Part shown: in pieces, positions 7,831-16,818 of the stretch
Layout of the letters: each line of letters begins with the position of its first letter
Position numbering within the stretch: position 1 is the stretch's first letter
Program-made: the position numbers and the translations under genes
The notes under the pieces: generated by a model
What the model was told of the DNA's origin: nothing
Databases searched by the model: none
Seen by the model: only the letters and a program-made list of their open reading frames with translations
From: Amoebidium appalachense
Taxonomy: Eukaryota > Ichthyosporea
NCBI GenBank assembly: GCA_963693365.1
Contig: CAVNZM010000010.1
Location: 7,812,001 to 7,876,000, forward strand
DNA length: 64,000 nt
Direction: 5' to 3'

Positions 7831-9149
7831 CTAACGGCGTGTGTGCCTTTCACTGCGACGCAGACCCACTTGCTCCGGTTGATGTTCAAACGCGAGTTTT
7901 TTCCGTTCCCGTGCCTTGCGCTGTTCTTTTTCCTTTTGGGTTTGTCCACGTGTGCCCTTTCGGGGCACCAGCTCACGGCCTTCAAACGCCAGCTCTTCCA
8001 CGGCTTTTTCCTTGGCTGTCTCCTTGCGGGCTCTACTCATCTCGCTGCTGTGCGGTACGGGCACACTGGTAGGTGGTACCTTCTTCAGCATGGTGTCTGG
8101 CCAAGCGTAGCGTAGGCCTGGCGTGTGTCTCCTCATCTCCCCTGTGGCTGCGTTGCGTAGGGCCCACCCACTTGCATCCTTGTAGGCAAGCGTGTAGACG
8201 TCCTTAGACCAGTTTCTGCCTTCTTTTTCAAACGGTCCCTTTGGTTTCTTGAGTGCACGTACGTGCACACCCTCTGTGTGGCCCATCCTTTCACGTAGCT
8301 TACGCTTCTGTTTCCTGTTCTCCAGCCACGTGTTGATGCTGTTCCACCGTTCTGCCCGCTGGGTCATGCTGTCGGGGTCTCTGCCTATGGAACCATGGTA
8401 CGTATCGTTGTAATCATCCAGCACGTCTTCCAACCCTTCCCCTATCCACTTGCCCGTGTTGTTGGTCTCCATGTACTTGGTCAGTCCTTGCTTTAGAGTA
8501 CGGTGGAACCGTTCCACCATGGCTACATTGCGTGGTTTTCTGCCTGGTTTTTGCGGGAGAATGGTGATGTCATTGTCGACGTAGTACTTTTTCATGGTGT
8601 TGCTAAGAAACTCCGTGCCCTTGTCCGCAAAGATTTGCTTCACCTCTGTAGGTTGTAGGTTTTCCTCCCCCTCGTTGCTTTCGTCCTTCATCTCCTTGAT
8701 TGTGTGTAGGGCCTTATCCACTGCCCTCCTCATCTCTGGCCCGTTGCTGATGGTGAGGTGCTCACTCTTCCCGGTCCCCGAGCTCTTTGTTTTTATGGGT
8801 ACGACTGTTGCTTGCCGCGTGTTCATGTCAATCACACTCAATCCCCCCTTGTACCCCCTGTTTGCCTTTGAGTAACGTGGCATGAAAAACAGGTCAGCTG
8901 CCACACTGTTTGGCCGTGCTGTTGTGGTGAGGTAGTCCTTCCTCTTAATCCTATGGGGGGCCATCACCTCCGTGAGGGACTCCTGCAGCCCCGAGTGTCT
9001 CCTGGACAGGTAGGCACGCACGGCCGGTTGCCCCACCCTCTTGTCTTTTGCTTTTGCACGATGCCATAGGGCTTGTACGGAGGGGGGAGCTTGAAGGTGT
9101 CGTAGGTTTCATCAATCACCTGCTCAATGTCCTTCCCGTGGGCCACCAT
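7831..9149 (-). CDS. Retroviral-type (rve) integrase, with a frame change near its N-terminus
   Basis: Inserts the element DNA into host chromosomes. The catalytic triad is visible: D in AADLFF (codon near 8895), D in FADKGTEF (near 8625) and E in VERFHRTLK (near 8514). A C-terminal SH3/chromo-like part (DVYTLAYKD...WALRNAATGEMRRH) and a basic tail follow. The long frame 7831-9036 has no ATG at its beginning. The ATG at 9149, in CCACC context, opens a frame that must change by minus one at the C-run 9082-9087 to enter it; the coding-strand heptamer there, C CCC CCT, matches the X XXY YYZ pattern in phase. So this is a programmed shift, an assembly homopolymer error, or a lesion. An N-terminal helix typical of Polinton integrases continues in the shifted frame. 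Confidence 0.9.
9082..9087 (-). other. Candidate minus-one frameshift site in the integrase
   Basis: Six G on the plus strand, six C in the mRNA. In the frame opened at 9149 the codons are CTC CCC CCT. A slip by one base back gives the integrase frame, and both frames carry good coding sequence on their own side only. Confidence 0.5.
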
Positions 9150-9170
9150 GGTTGTTTCTTGTGCTTCCTA

Positions 9171-9794
9171 CTAGTCGGTCGACACTTTCTCCTTTGGGAT
9201 CCTTCTTGGTCTGCGTGCAGCTGTGGTCTTTTTGGCTGTCTTTTTGGCCTTGGGGGCAGGGGGTGGTTGTAGCTTGATGGGGTGGTCGGGCATGAGTGGC
9301 CGGGGGTGCAATGGTGTGATGTCCTGCTCCGTGTCTGTGCTTGCGGGTACATCCTCATCGTCGTCGAGTAGTGTGAGCACGGAGGGTTGCTGCTCTTGGA
9401 GTGGTGGGGGAGAGGCGGGAGGGGTGGGGAAGGCAAAGAGGGGCTCATAAAGGGGTGTTGGGGAGAGGGCGTCGTGGGGAAAAGGGGTGTCTGGTCGGGG
9501 AAAGTGGGGGGGAAGAGAGGGGAAGGGGGAGGGGGTGGGGTACTCTTGCAGTAGCACGTCCCTTATGGTGCTTGCATGCCCTTTCAACCACTCTGTGAAG
9601 GATTTCCACTCTAGCCCCTGCTCTGTGCACACTAGCATGTCCCCTTCCTTGGGTCGGTATCTAGGAAAGACAAGGGTATAGGATTCGGTCGATGAGTGGG
9701 CTATGCACACCCACGTACTCTCCCGATCGCGTGAGCAGATTGAGTCTGTGTACGTTAGACATGGTGGTTGTTTGCCTTTATTGTAGTTGCACAT
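9171..9794 (-). CDS. Pro-rich protein with basic tail (up to 207 aa)
   Basis: Not recognised. It has an N-terminal folded-looking part of about 95 residues with several aromatics and Cys, a Pro/Ser/Thr linker, an acidic patch (LLDDDEDVPASTDTEQD) and a strongly basic end (KAKKTAKKTTAARRPRR). The listed start at 9794 overlaps an AAAAAATGTG element that elsewhere looks like a promoter motif, so translation may start elsewhere. The next ATG (about 9763) is in another frame. It ends 21 bp before the integrase start on the same strand, so the two may share a transcript. Confidence 0.6.
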   Translation of the reverse strand: MCNYNKGKQPPCLTYTDSICSRDRESTWVCIAHSSTESYTLVFPRYRPKEGDMLVCTEQGLEWKSFTEWLKGHASTIRDVLLQEYPTPSPFPSLPPHFPRPDTPFPHDALSPTPLYEPLFAFPTPPASPPPLQEQQPSVLTLLDDDEDVPASTDTEQDITPLHPRPLMPDHPIKLQPPPAPKAKKTAKKTTAARRPRRIPKEKVSTD

Positions 9795-9808
9795 TTTTTC
9801 GCACCGTG

Positions 9809-10567
9809 ATGGTACCAGACAACTGGAGAATGATTGTCAACCTGGCTCGAATCTACTTTACGACATGCTGTGCTATCATGTGTGTTGCATTGGTTGCTGC
9901 ATCCTACGGCACAGTCACAATGATACCAGAGTTCGCAAAACGTACATGCATGTTTTGGCTCATCATCCTGCCCCTCACAGGTGTGGTCATGTGCCAAGCA
10001 CAATGGGTGGCGTATGCCTGGCTCGACGTGGACACCCACCCTGACGTGGCCGGCCACTGTGTGATGTGGGCGCCCTACTGGCTGGGCTCGTGGCTGTATG
10101 TGGCCTCCCCCCTCGCCTACATGCTGGCAGCAGCGTGCTGGGCCCGATCCATGCGTGTGACGACCACGTTGTTCTTCCCACGGGCCGTGGCGTACATGGT
10201 GTGTGCCTCCCTCCTCCCCCTAAGTGCCCTCTACGGCATGACGTGCGTGTTTGAACCGTCGGTGTTTGGCTACGTGTTTCTTGTGTCGAGGGGCGTGCTG
10301 GCGTGTGCCACCCTCGTCTGTGCACGGTACATGCTCTCCCTGTCCGTGCCCGTGCTCACCAGGAACATTGTGCTGTGCGTGTGCGTGCATGCAGGCCTTG
10401 CACTGGCGGGCATTGTGTTTGACGAGCTCCACTGGAACCTGTTGGAGTTTGGGTTTTTGGAGAACGGGTTTCTGACCACCTTGGGGTACACACTGCTCGC
10501 CTGCTGCCTGCTTGCCCTCTGGTACCTCATACTCTACTGCATGGACGTGCTGGGCCCCTACACGTAG
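9809..10567 (+). CDS. Seven-transmembrane protein (252 aa)
   Basis: Seven hydrophobic segments are visible, at about residues 10-32, 45-65, 85-110, 120-142, 150-172, 180-200 and 220-243, separated by short loops with few charges. It is rich in Cys, Trp and Tyr. No retinal-type Lys is seen in the last segment, and no GPCR motif is clear, so I give no family. The start at 9809 follows TGCACATTTTTTCGCACC, the reverse form of the virion-gene motif. Two upstream ATGs (9692, 9761) are in frame but would overlap the divergent gene. Stop codons of this gene and the convergent gene are 2 bp apart. It could act in the virion envelope or host membrane; unproven. Confidence 0.75.
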   Translation: MVPDNWRMIVNLARIYFTTCCAIMCVALVAASYGTVTMIPEFAKRTCMFWLIILPLTGVVMCQAQWVAYAWLDVDTHPDVAGHCVMWAPYWLGSWLYVASPLAYMLAAACWARSMRVTTTLFFPRAVAYMVCASLLPLSALYGMTCVFEPSVFGYVFLVSRGVLACATLVCARYMLSLSVPVLTRNIVLCVCVHAGLALAGIVFDELHWNLLEFGFLENGFLTTLGYTLLACCLLALWYLILYCMDVLGPYT

Positions 10568-10569
10568 TT

Positions 10570-12579
10570 TTAGGGCATGGTCCATTTTGGCCCGTTGTCC
10601 CAGTCACCCACATCCACGACGTTGTGGTCGGGCCCGTACTTACCCTGGTTGTTCTTCCAGGCCTCGAGCTCGGCGGCGTAGTTGTCGTAGTCGGTGGCGG
10701 CCCGGCGTGCCTTCCTCTTGCCCATCTTGCCAATGCCCGCGCCTAGCTTCCCTCCGGTAGTACCTCTGTGCGAGTTTGCATGCCCCCTTGCCCACGGCAG
10801 ACACGGCATCACCGACCACAGGTATGACCCCCATCAGGTCCATCACACTCTCCACAATGTCCAACGGGCTTGGTTTGAACGTTTCCTCTTCGACGAAGTC
10901 TCTCAGCACGGGCACAAAGTTGATCTCCCTCGGCCTCACCATGAACCACAGGTCGTTTTCCTGCATGCTCTGTGGCACCTTTCCGTTGGGCATGTGTGCA
11001 CGTATGGTGTTGAGGTACTGTTTGAGGGCCGAGCCCACCGGTTCCCATAGCTGGTCCACCTCGTCCCAGGGGTCGGGGGAAACGGCTTCGTTGTAGTTTA
11101 GACGTAGCACCCGGCTTGTCACCCTGTACGTGAGCTCCATTTCCGGGTGGGGTAGTGACCCCTTTGGGCCCGAATACACGCTCTTGTTGGTCCCCCCCAA
11201 ATCACCGACGGCGCTGACGGTGGTTTCGTATTGAAACATGACGCTGGGAAACTTGTAGTGGACCTTGTGGTCAAGTTTCACGTAGCCCATGCGTGTGGTG
11301 GTGTAGTCGTTGGGGCCCCTGTTGGAGAAGTGCAGGAGGCCCGGCCTGAAGTACCGTGTCTTGGTTGTGCCCGTTATGGTCTCCTGCTCCTGTGCCCACA
11401 CCCTGCTCTTTATCCAGTTTGTGAGAACCTTGTCGTCGTAGGGGAACTTTCCGCCCCCGGGCAGGTCGGGGTTGTCCTCGTTGATGTAGTCCATGTGCCA
11501 GTCGTTGTTGGTGTCGTGCAGGTCCGTGTGGTCAACCTCTGTGTTGATGATGGGCACGTCGTGCAGGTACTCGGCCTTCTCGACGACGACCTGGTTGAGC
11601 TCGTACAGCTGGCTGCTGTCTAGGTTGGCGGTGAGCTTGCCGGCAATGTGCTGCTGCAGCGGCTCCCCCCGGGGCACGGTGCCCATGACAATGTCGTACG
11701 TCATGAACGGTAAGACCCTGCTGATGCCCTTCTTGTTGTAGGCGTAGTTGTTGTTGAGGGGGTACGTGTTTGATGATATGACGGCCTCCATGGTTGGGGT
11801 GTAGGGCCAAAGGGTGGCGTGTCTTGCCTCGTCCGTTTCGTTTTCGTAGAAGTTGGTGTACGTGTGGCCATCGTCCTTCTCCTGCCCGTTTATGCCGACA
11901 TGGTCGAACTTGAAGCATGCGGTTCGTGCAGACATGGGGTAGTGGTGGGTCTGGAACGTGATGGTCTGTCTCTCCTCGTCCCAGCTCCCAAAGAAGAGGG
12001 GGTGCCCATGCTGTGTGGGGTGTCTGGGTTGCTTATCATGGGAAACTTGGGGAAGTCGGGTCGTTCGGGCAGGGCCGTCTTGATCTGTCTGTTTATGGTA
12101 CGCACCGACGTCCACCCGTCGGAAAACAGAAAGTTTGGCCGGACCCACATGGAGTAGGGAAATATCGGGTCGGGGGTTAGGCCCTCCAGCCTCAGCAGGC
12201 GACGTACAATGTTGTCCTCGAAGTTGTCCTTGTCGTCCCCCCACAGCACCTTTACTATAGTGTCCAAGGTTTCCTTCATGGTGTTGTAGACGGTGTGCTC
12301 GTCCCAGTTCTTGACCATACCCTTTTCCAACAGCACCACCCTCCTCTCCAGGTCGTCCAGCCGGTCGGTCACCTCCGCCACGGGCATGAAGGTACCGGCC
12401 CCCACCTCGTCCACCTTCAAGAAGGCAGGCCCCCCTCGGGGGAGGCTTTTGGGCAGCTCGAGGACGTAGCTGTCGTGCCCGTGCCCGCTCGAATCGGGTC
12501 GGATGCCGACGTAGTAGTCTGCGCTCTTCGGGCCCACCAGGGAGAGCCCCTGGGCAACGTGCCACGCTAAAGCGCTCAT
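10570..12579 (-). CDS. Fibre-like structural protein in three frame segments (about 670 codons)
   Basis: The ATG at 12579 opens a frame whose first ~80 residues resemble the N-terminus of the neighbouring fibre gene (shared pattern LxW.VA.GL.L...YYVG....GH.HD.Y.L.LP). A coiled-coil-like stretch follows (VTDRLDDLERRVVLLEKG). Near the five-G run 11998-12002 the coding signal moves to a second frame, which carries about 415 residues of aromatic- and Asp/Asn-rich sequence and a hydrophobic segment (LMGVIPVVGDAVSAVG). Near 10749-10755 it moves back to the first frame for a basic tail ending GPKWTMP. The two shifts compensate. Probable virion attachment or spike-type protein by the shared domain; the central part is not recognised. 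Either two lesions or two assembly errors. Confidence 0.7.
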
Positions 12580-12597
12580 GGTGGGTTTACTAGTGTG

Positions 12598-14079
12598 TTA
12601 GAAATAATTTTGCGTCCCCCATTCAAGGTCTGCATAGTAGGTGGGAGGGTGGGTGACTATGTTGGTGCGGGGAATGCTGGCCTTGTCCTTGTAGTCGGTA
12701 AACCGTGGGTACTTTGCCAACACCAGCACGTCAAAGTTGTTGTAGCCGGCAACGCTTGCATAGCTCTCTGTGTCGGTCTGGAAGAGCTTTGTCAGCCTTA
12801 CCTTGAGCTTGAACCGAAAGTCATCCCCTGTGGGAACAACGGCCCCCTCCAACATGCCGGAGCCCAGCGCAAACGGGTAGATGTTGTTTACGTCCCACGG
12901 GGACACGCACGACATGGGTAGGGAGCCCACGTGGGTGACATACTTGCGCACACCGTTGGTCCCTAGTGTCCAGAAGTAGACAATCACCATGAGTTCGGCC
13001 CCCGGCGATGATATACACTGGGGTTTAATGACTGGCTCGTACGTTGACCTGTATATGCTGATCGTGTCCTCCCATGCAGCCTTTCCGGCAACGTTCCACC
13101 CCTGGGCGGCAGCATGGTGTACTTTCACCGTCAGGTAGGCCGGGCCCGTGCGCCGGCTCCCGTACGTGTTGCTGAGCAGCATGCCCTCGCCGGCCGGCGG
13201 CATACGGGGTTTGATGGCACCCATGTCTGTGGTCAGGGTAGCCACGGTCGTGTCGTGGAGATTCACGAGCGTGTTGAGCCGGTTGACGTCGAGGCCAAGT
13301 GTCGTGCTACTACTCTTCAGACCGGCAATGTCCGTGTTCTGTGTCGTGTTGACCGTCACTGCACCGTTGGCCGTGTTGAGGGCATTGGTGGCTTTCGCCT
13401 CCACGGCCGTCAGCCGGGCGTCGAGGGACCCTGTGGTAGTTTTGAGGCCGGCAATGTCGTTTGTCTGCGTGGTGTTGACCGTCACTGCACCGTTGGCCGT
13501 GTTGAGGGCGGTGGTGGCCTTGCCCTCCACTGCCGTCAGCCTCGTGTCCAGGCTCCCCGTGGTGGTCTTGAGGCCGGCAATGTCCGTGTTCTGTGTGGTG
13601 TTGACCGTCACTGCGCCGTTGGCCGTGTTGAGGGCGGTGGTGGCCTTGCCCTCCACTACCGTCAGCCTCGTGCCCAGACCTCCTGCCGTGGTTTTGAGCC
13701 CGACAATGTCCGTGTTCTGCATGGTGTTCACACCCTCCACGGCCGTCATTCGGGTACCCAGACCTTCCGTTGTGGTTTTGAGACCGGCAATGTCCGTGTC
13801 CTGTGTGGTGTTTACTTCTTCTACGGTAGCCACCCTGGCCCCCAGTGCCTGCACGGTTGCATCGGACGGCACGTCGGCAGCGTCCACAAACGACATGTTG
13901 CCGTTGGGGTCACATGCCATGTAGGCAAATGTAGCCGGCCCGGTCAAGGGCAATGTCAGATCGTATGCGTCGTGTTTGTGGCCTGTTGTGTTGGCCACCA
14001 CCCCCACGTAGTAGCCGTCTTTTCGTCGGTTCGTGAGTGCAAGCCCGTCAGCCACGGTCCAGTTGAGTGATTTGGGCAT
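12598..14079 (-). CDS. Trimeric-fibre-like protein with 42-residue repeats (493 aa)
   Basis: Starts at ATG 14079. Residues 1-70 are the domain shared with the adjacent fibre-like gene, probably the part that anchors to the capsid. Residues about 90-290 are heptad-like repeats of a 42-residue unit (TTQNTDIAGLKTTTGSLDTR continuing LTAVEGKATTALNTANGAVTVN), with three near-complete copies and shorter ones in front; this is typical of trimeric coiled-coil shafts in phage and adenovirus-like fibres. Residues about 300-493 form a non-repeated, Tyr/Trp-rich C-terminal domain, a knob candidate for receptor binding. CAAAAATTC about 50 bp upstream fits the late motif. Divergent from the gene at 14160. 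Confidence 0.85.
   Translation of the reverse strand: MPKSLNWTVADGLALTNRRKDGYYVGVVANTTGHKHDAYDLTLPLTGPATFAYMACDPNGNMSFVDAADVPSDATVQALGARVATVEEVNTTQDTDIAGLKTTTEGLGTRMTAVEGVNTMQNTDIVGLKTTAGGLGTRLTVVEGKATTALNTANGAVTVNTTQNTDIAGLKTTTGSLDTRLTAVEGKATTALNTANGAVTVNTTQTNDIAGLKTTTGSLDARLTAVEAKATNALNTANGAVTVNTTQNTDIAGLKSSSTTLGLDVNRLNTLVNLHDTTVATLTTDMGAIKPRMPPAGEGMLLSNTYGSRRTGPAYLTVKVHHAAAQGWNVAGKAAWEDTISIYRSTYEPVIKPQCISSPGAELMVIVYFWTLGTNGVRKYVTHVGSLPMSCVSPWDVNNIYPFALGSGMLEGAVVPTGDDFRFKLKVRLTKLFQTDTESYASVAGYNNFDVLVLAKYPRFTDYKDKASIPRTNIVTHPPTYYADLEWGTQNYF
13310..13840 (-). repeat. Shaft repeats within the fibre gene (126-bp unit)
   Basis: GGCCGGCAATGTC... units recur at about 126-bp spacing with high nucleotide identity, e.g. 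TGACCGTCACTGCACCGTTG at about 13350 and 13476 and a near copy at about 13602. High identity between units suggests recent duplication or ongoing homogenisation. Confidence 0.8.
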
Positions 14080-14159
14080 GGTTGCACAAGTGTGCACGTT
14101 ACTACATGACGTTGAATTTTTGTACGGTGTTTATAACGGTATTTGTGCCCACTACCACC

Positions 14160-15218
14160 ATGGACCAAGCCCCAACACACCTCGTAGTCATGCAACACGT
14201 CGGTGACTTTGTGCAAGGCCAGAAGGACCCAGCCCCTGTGGAAATGAAGGCCATGCTGTCTCCCCCGATAGGGTTCCAGCAGAACACGTCGTTGGGGGTC
14301 AAGTGGGTGAGCACCATGACCACCCCCACCACCTTCTACTACCCGTACCCCCGTGATGAGTGCTATGTCAACATGGCCCGCCAGCTCCCGACCCCGGGAG
14401 GGGGGTGGGGCTCACCCACAGACATCCAGCGCCTGTACTTTGAAGCCACACCCGACGAGTTGCAAATCGAACCTGGCAAGAAGGTGTGGCGTACCATTCC
14501 CCTGTGGGAGTTAGGGGTGAGCCCGACGGGTGCCTTTGTGGGTCGTGGGAGCAGCAACGAGCTATCCAGAGACCTGGCGAGTACTGAAAACGTCTTTGGG
14601 TCGTATATGGGGCATTGGTTGCAGTTCCTGCTGGATAGGTACCTTACGAGCGTACTTGGCAACGACAAACCTGCCGACGGGGAAGTGGAGTTGAGCTACG
14701 ACGAGAAGACCGGTCGGATTAAGTTCGTAAACCGTGCACCCGATACCAGGTACCTCATGTGGTTCGACTCGCCGGTGGTGGCTGCTGCAGCCGGTATGAA
14801 CGTGGGGGATAGCCTGGTTAGCTCAAAGCCCGGCAGGGACGAGACCACAGCCCCTAATGTTGGGTGTTTCCCCACCCACTTCCTCCTCGAGCTTCACGGT
14901 GTGAACTCAGAGTCGTCCGTGAGTATAGCCAACGCCGACGTCAAGTTTCAGTCCTCCTACCCCAGCAAGGACGTGCTGGCCGTCATTCCTGCCTTTCCCA
15001 ACATCACCGTCCCGTTCTTTGACAACGGGGCAGTCATCGAGCTACCACTCGATGTCAGCACGCACATCAACTCTCTCACAGTGAGGCTGGTGAGCTGTTA
15101 CGGCAACGTTGTACGGATGAGAGGTGACGTGACCTTTTTATTGTGCCTGAGGCGTATTCCCAGACCCACAGGGTCCACGGTCGTCCGACCCATGAGCAAG
15201 CCACAACGGTTCGGCTAG
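14160..15218 (+). CDS. Probable minor capsid/penton-type structural protein (352 aa)
   Basis: Begins at CCACCATGG. Its beta-rich sequence ends in a module (residues about 290-340) with the pattern INSLTVRLVSCYGNVVRMRG, resembling the terminal strands of jelly-roll proteins seen in Polinton minor capsid proteins. I cannot see a diagnostic motif, so this is family resemblance plus position between the fibre genes and the capsid genes. GTTGAATTTTTGTACGG lies about 48 bp upstream, the late-type motif. A penton, to which the fibres attach, would fit the neighbourhood. Confidence 0.6.
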   Translation: MDQAPTHLVVMQHVGDFVQGQKDPAPVEMKAMLSPPIGFQQNTSLGVKWVSTMTTPTTFYYPYPRDECYVNMARQLPTPGGGWGSPTDIQRLYFEATPDELQIEPGKKVWRTIPLWELGVSPTGAFVGRGSSNELSRDLASTENVFGSYMGHWLQFLLDRYLTSVLGNDKPADGEVELSYDEKTGRIKFVNRAPDTRYLMWFDSPVVAAAAGMNVGDSLVSSKPGRDETTAPNVGCFPTHFLLELHGVNSESSVSIANADVKFQSSYPSKDVLAVIPAFPNITVPFFDNGAVIELPLDVSTHINSLTVRLVSCYGNVVRMRGDVTFLLCLRRIPRPTGSTVVRPMSKPQRFG

Positions 15219-15264
15219 GTGTTGCATATTTTCACCACCACTCAATGAAGACATTACTACCACC

Positions 15265-15504
15265 ATGAATTTTCAACAAGGCACGGGCTATACCAACGAC
15301 TCCGAGTACTGGCGACCGCCACGGCCGGACCGAACGGCAGCACCACGCAACCACACCCTTATTGTCCACCCCAACGAGCACTGGGATAGGTTTCAGACGG
15401 TGTTGAACATTGGTCGTGCTGCCCAAAACGTGGCCTACGTCGGCAGCAACATCAACTACATGCAGAGGTCCTTCAGGCGGGGTGGGGGTCGGTCGTACCC
15501 CTAG
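15265..15504 (+). CDS. Small structural-module protein (79 aa)
   Basis: Starts at ACCACCATGA. Polar and Arg/Asn/Tyr rich, with a basic Gly end (RRGGGRSYP). No family recognised. GCATATTTTCACC about 38 bp upstream resembles the late motif. Its stop TAG and the stop of the convergent gene share the palindrome CTAG at 15501-15504, so the two genes end on the same four bases. Confidence 0.65.
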   Translation: MNFQQGTGYTNDSEYWRPPRPDRTAAPRNHTLIVHPNEHWDRFQTVLNIGRAAQNVAYVGSNINYMQRSFRRGGGRSYP

Positions 15505-15794
15505 ATGTTGGTCTCCCCCTCCTGTTTCTGTATGTGGGCAAGCATGCGGGCATCCAGCTGGGCCTCGTACTCCAGCACCTTCCTCAGCTCCTCCTGCCGG
15601 TCCACCGGCACCTTCTTCTTCAACTGCCGGAACTTTTTCTCGATTTTGTTTTCGGGCTTCTTCCCTTCCGTGTTGCCGGCCGGGTCAAACTGTTTGTCGG
15701 TGCCGTGGCGTATGTAGAACTGCAAGTAGTCGTCAAAGGTGAAGGGTGACGAGTATGCCGACGGCAAATTCTTCATGTTCTTCGGGATGGCCAT
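15501..15794 (-). CDS. Small Lys/Glu-rich helical protein (97 aa)
   Basis: Starts at ATG 15794 (an upstream GTG at 15842 is in frame but sits in the promoter-like GTGAAAAATTCACAC). Residues about 45-95 are charged and likely a coiled coil (KKFRQLKKKVPVDRQEELRK). No family recognised. Tail-to-tail with the gene ending at 15504. Confidence 0.65.
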   Translation of the reverse strand: MAIPKNMKNLPSAYSSPFTFDDYLQFYIRHGTDKQFDPAGNTEGKKPENKIEKKFRQLKKKVPVDRQEELRKVLEYEAQLDARMLAHIQKQEGETNI

Positions 15795-15835
15795 GCCTGC
15801 ATGTAGCCTAGCTACTAGTGGTATGTGTGAATTTT

Positions 15836-16459
15836 TCACCACGAGATGAGGTTGGCAATGTGGTCACTGTAACTACGCTGCGGGGGAGGGGGCTGCTGTG
15901 ATGCTGCCTGTGTGTGGTACGTGCCGTAGCCCGTGTGGGGCGTGCTGTGACGTATCGGTGGAGGCCCGAAGCTGCCCGGTGCACCCATGGGGTGTGGGGG
16001 TGGGGGTGGGGGCACGTAATAGTGCTTATAGTACGGGTTGTACGGGTTGTCATACCCGTCACTCTCCTCGTAGCTGTCCTCCTCTTCATAGGTCACCCGT
16101 GCCAAGGGCTTTCGTGGGGCCTTCTTCTGCTTTGGCCGGGGGGCCTTTGGGGGTGCTACCAGTACCGGTGCTGCTGCTGGGGGTGGGGGGTCGGCTGGGC
16201 GGGTCTCCAGCACCTGCAGCTTCTGCTCAAGTTCACGGATATAGTCCTTGTTCCTACGCATGCGTTCCACCCTTGTGCTCCTACCCTTCTCCAAGGCCTC
16301 CAGCTGCCGTGCTGTGGGTTGCCGTTTGGCCCTTGCCGCGTTGCCGGCTTCCAGCACCATGGGGTCCACACCCATACCGGTGTTGGTGGTTTCGTTGGAC
16401 ACCGGTTGGTCGGCCTCACCGTCCGACATGCGCTCGATTTGGTTCTCGTCGGTTGACAT
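15836..16459 (-). CDS. Pro/Tyr-rich protein with coiled coil (207 aa)
   Basis: Start ATG 16459. An acidic N-terminus is followed by a charged helix likely to coil (about residues 70-95, RMRRNKDYIRELEQKLQVLE), a basic Pro/Lys linker, an acidic Tyr patch, and a C-terminus of Pro, Tyr and Gln. No catalytic motif. GGAAAAAAATGTGTCCC about 30 bp upstream is a clear example of the late-type motif. The layout resembles capsid-scaffold or cement proteins, by inference only. Confidence 0.7.
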   Translation of the reverse strand: MSTDENQIERMSDGEADQPVSNETTNTGMGVDPMVLEAGNAARAKRQPTARQLEALEKGRSTRVERMRRNKDYIRELEQKLQVLETRPADPPPPAAAPVLVAPPKAPRPKQKKAPRKPLARVTYEEEDSYEESDGYDNPYNPYYKHYYVPPPPPPHPMGAPGSFGPPPIRHSTPHTGYGTYHTQAASQQPPPPQRSYSDHIANLISW

Positions 16460-16553
16460 TGTTGGTGTTACCAATAGGGACACATTTTTTTCCAACGTTG
16501 GGCGTACATACGTCCAAAAAATGTGTGCCCACTATCAAACACGGTCAACCAAC

Positions 16554-16790
16554 ATGGTCGGCACAACGTCCAAGAGCGCGTCCGACACGGATGCCGAGCC
16601 GTGGCAGCACGCGTGCGACTTCTGTGGGCACTGGTTCCGGTGTGCCACGCAGGAGGAGGGGCCAGGCTGTGACTTTGACTGTGGGTGCACCATGACGTGG
16701 CTGGGGGACGAGCCTATGTACCTCTGCAGTTTCAAGTGCCTCGACGAGTTTACCGTCTACAACGTGCAGATCGACAGCTGCCGTCATTAA
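16554..16790 (+). CDS. Small Cys-rich zinc protein, FCS/TRASH-like (78 aa)
   Basis: Eight or more Cys in 78 residues: CDFCGHWFRC, then CDFDCGC, then LCSFKCLDEF. The CxxC followed later by CSxxCLxxF resembles FCS/TRASH zinc fingers used in protein contacts or metal sensing. The CCAAAAAATGTGTGCC motif is 38 bp upstream. It lies just before the packaging ATPase. Role unknown. Confidence 0.7.
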   Translation: MVGTTSKSASDTDAEPWQHACDFCGHWFRCATQEEGPGCDFDCGCTMTWLGDEPMYLCSFKCLDEFTVYNVQIDSCRH

Positions 16791-16818
16791 TTTTAGCCAC
16801 CCTACACTGAGTGACACC

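Noticed and set aside
9692-9808. Upstream in-frame ATGs for the seven-TM protein
   Set aside because: They would overlap the divergent gene and its promoter-like motif; the start at 9809 directly precedes the first membrane segment. Kept only as an alternative.
13114-14070. 318-codon plus-strand frame opposite the fibre gene
   Set aside because: Shadow caused by the repeated, G+C-rich shaft; the minus-strand frame gives a sensible coiled-coil protein.
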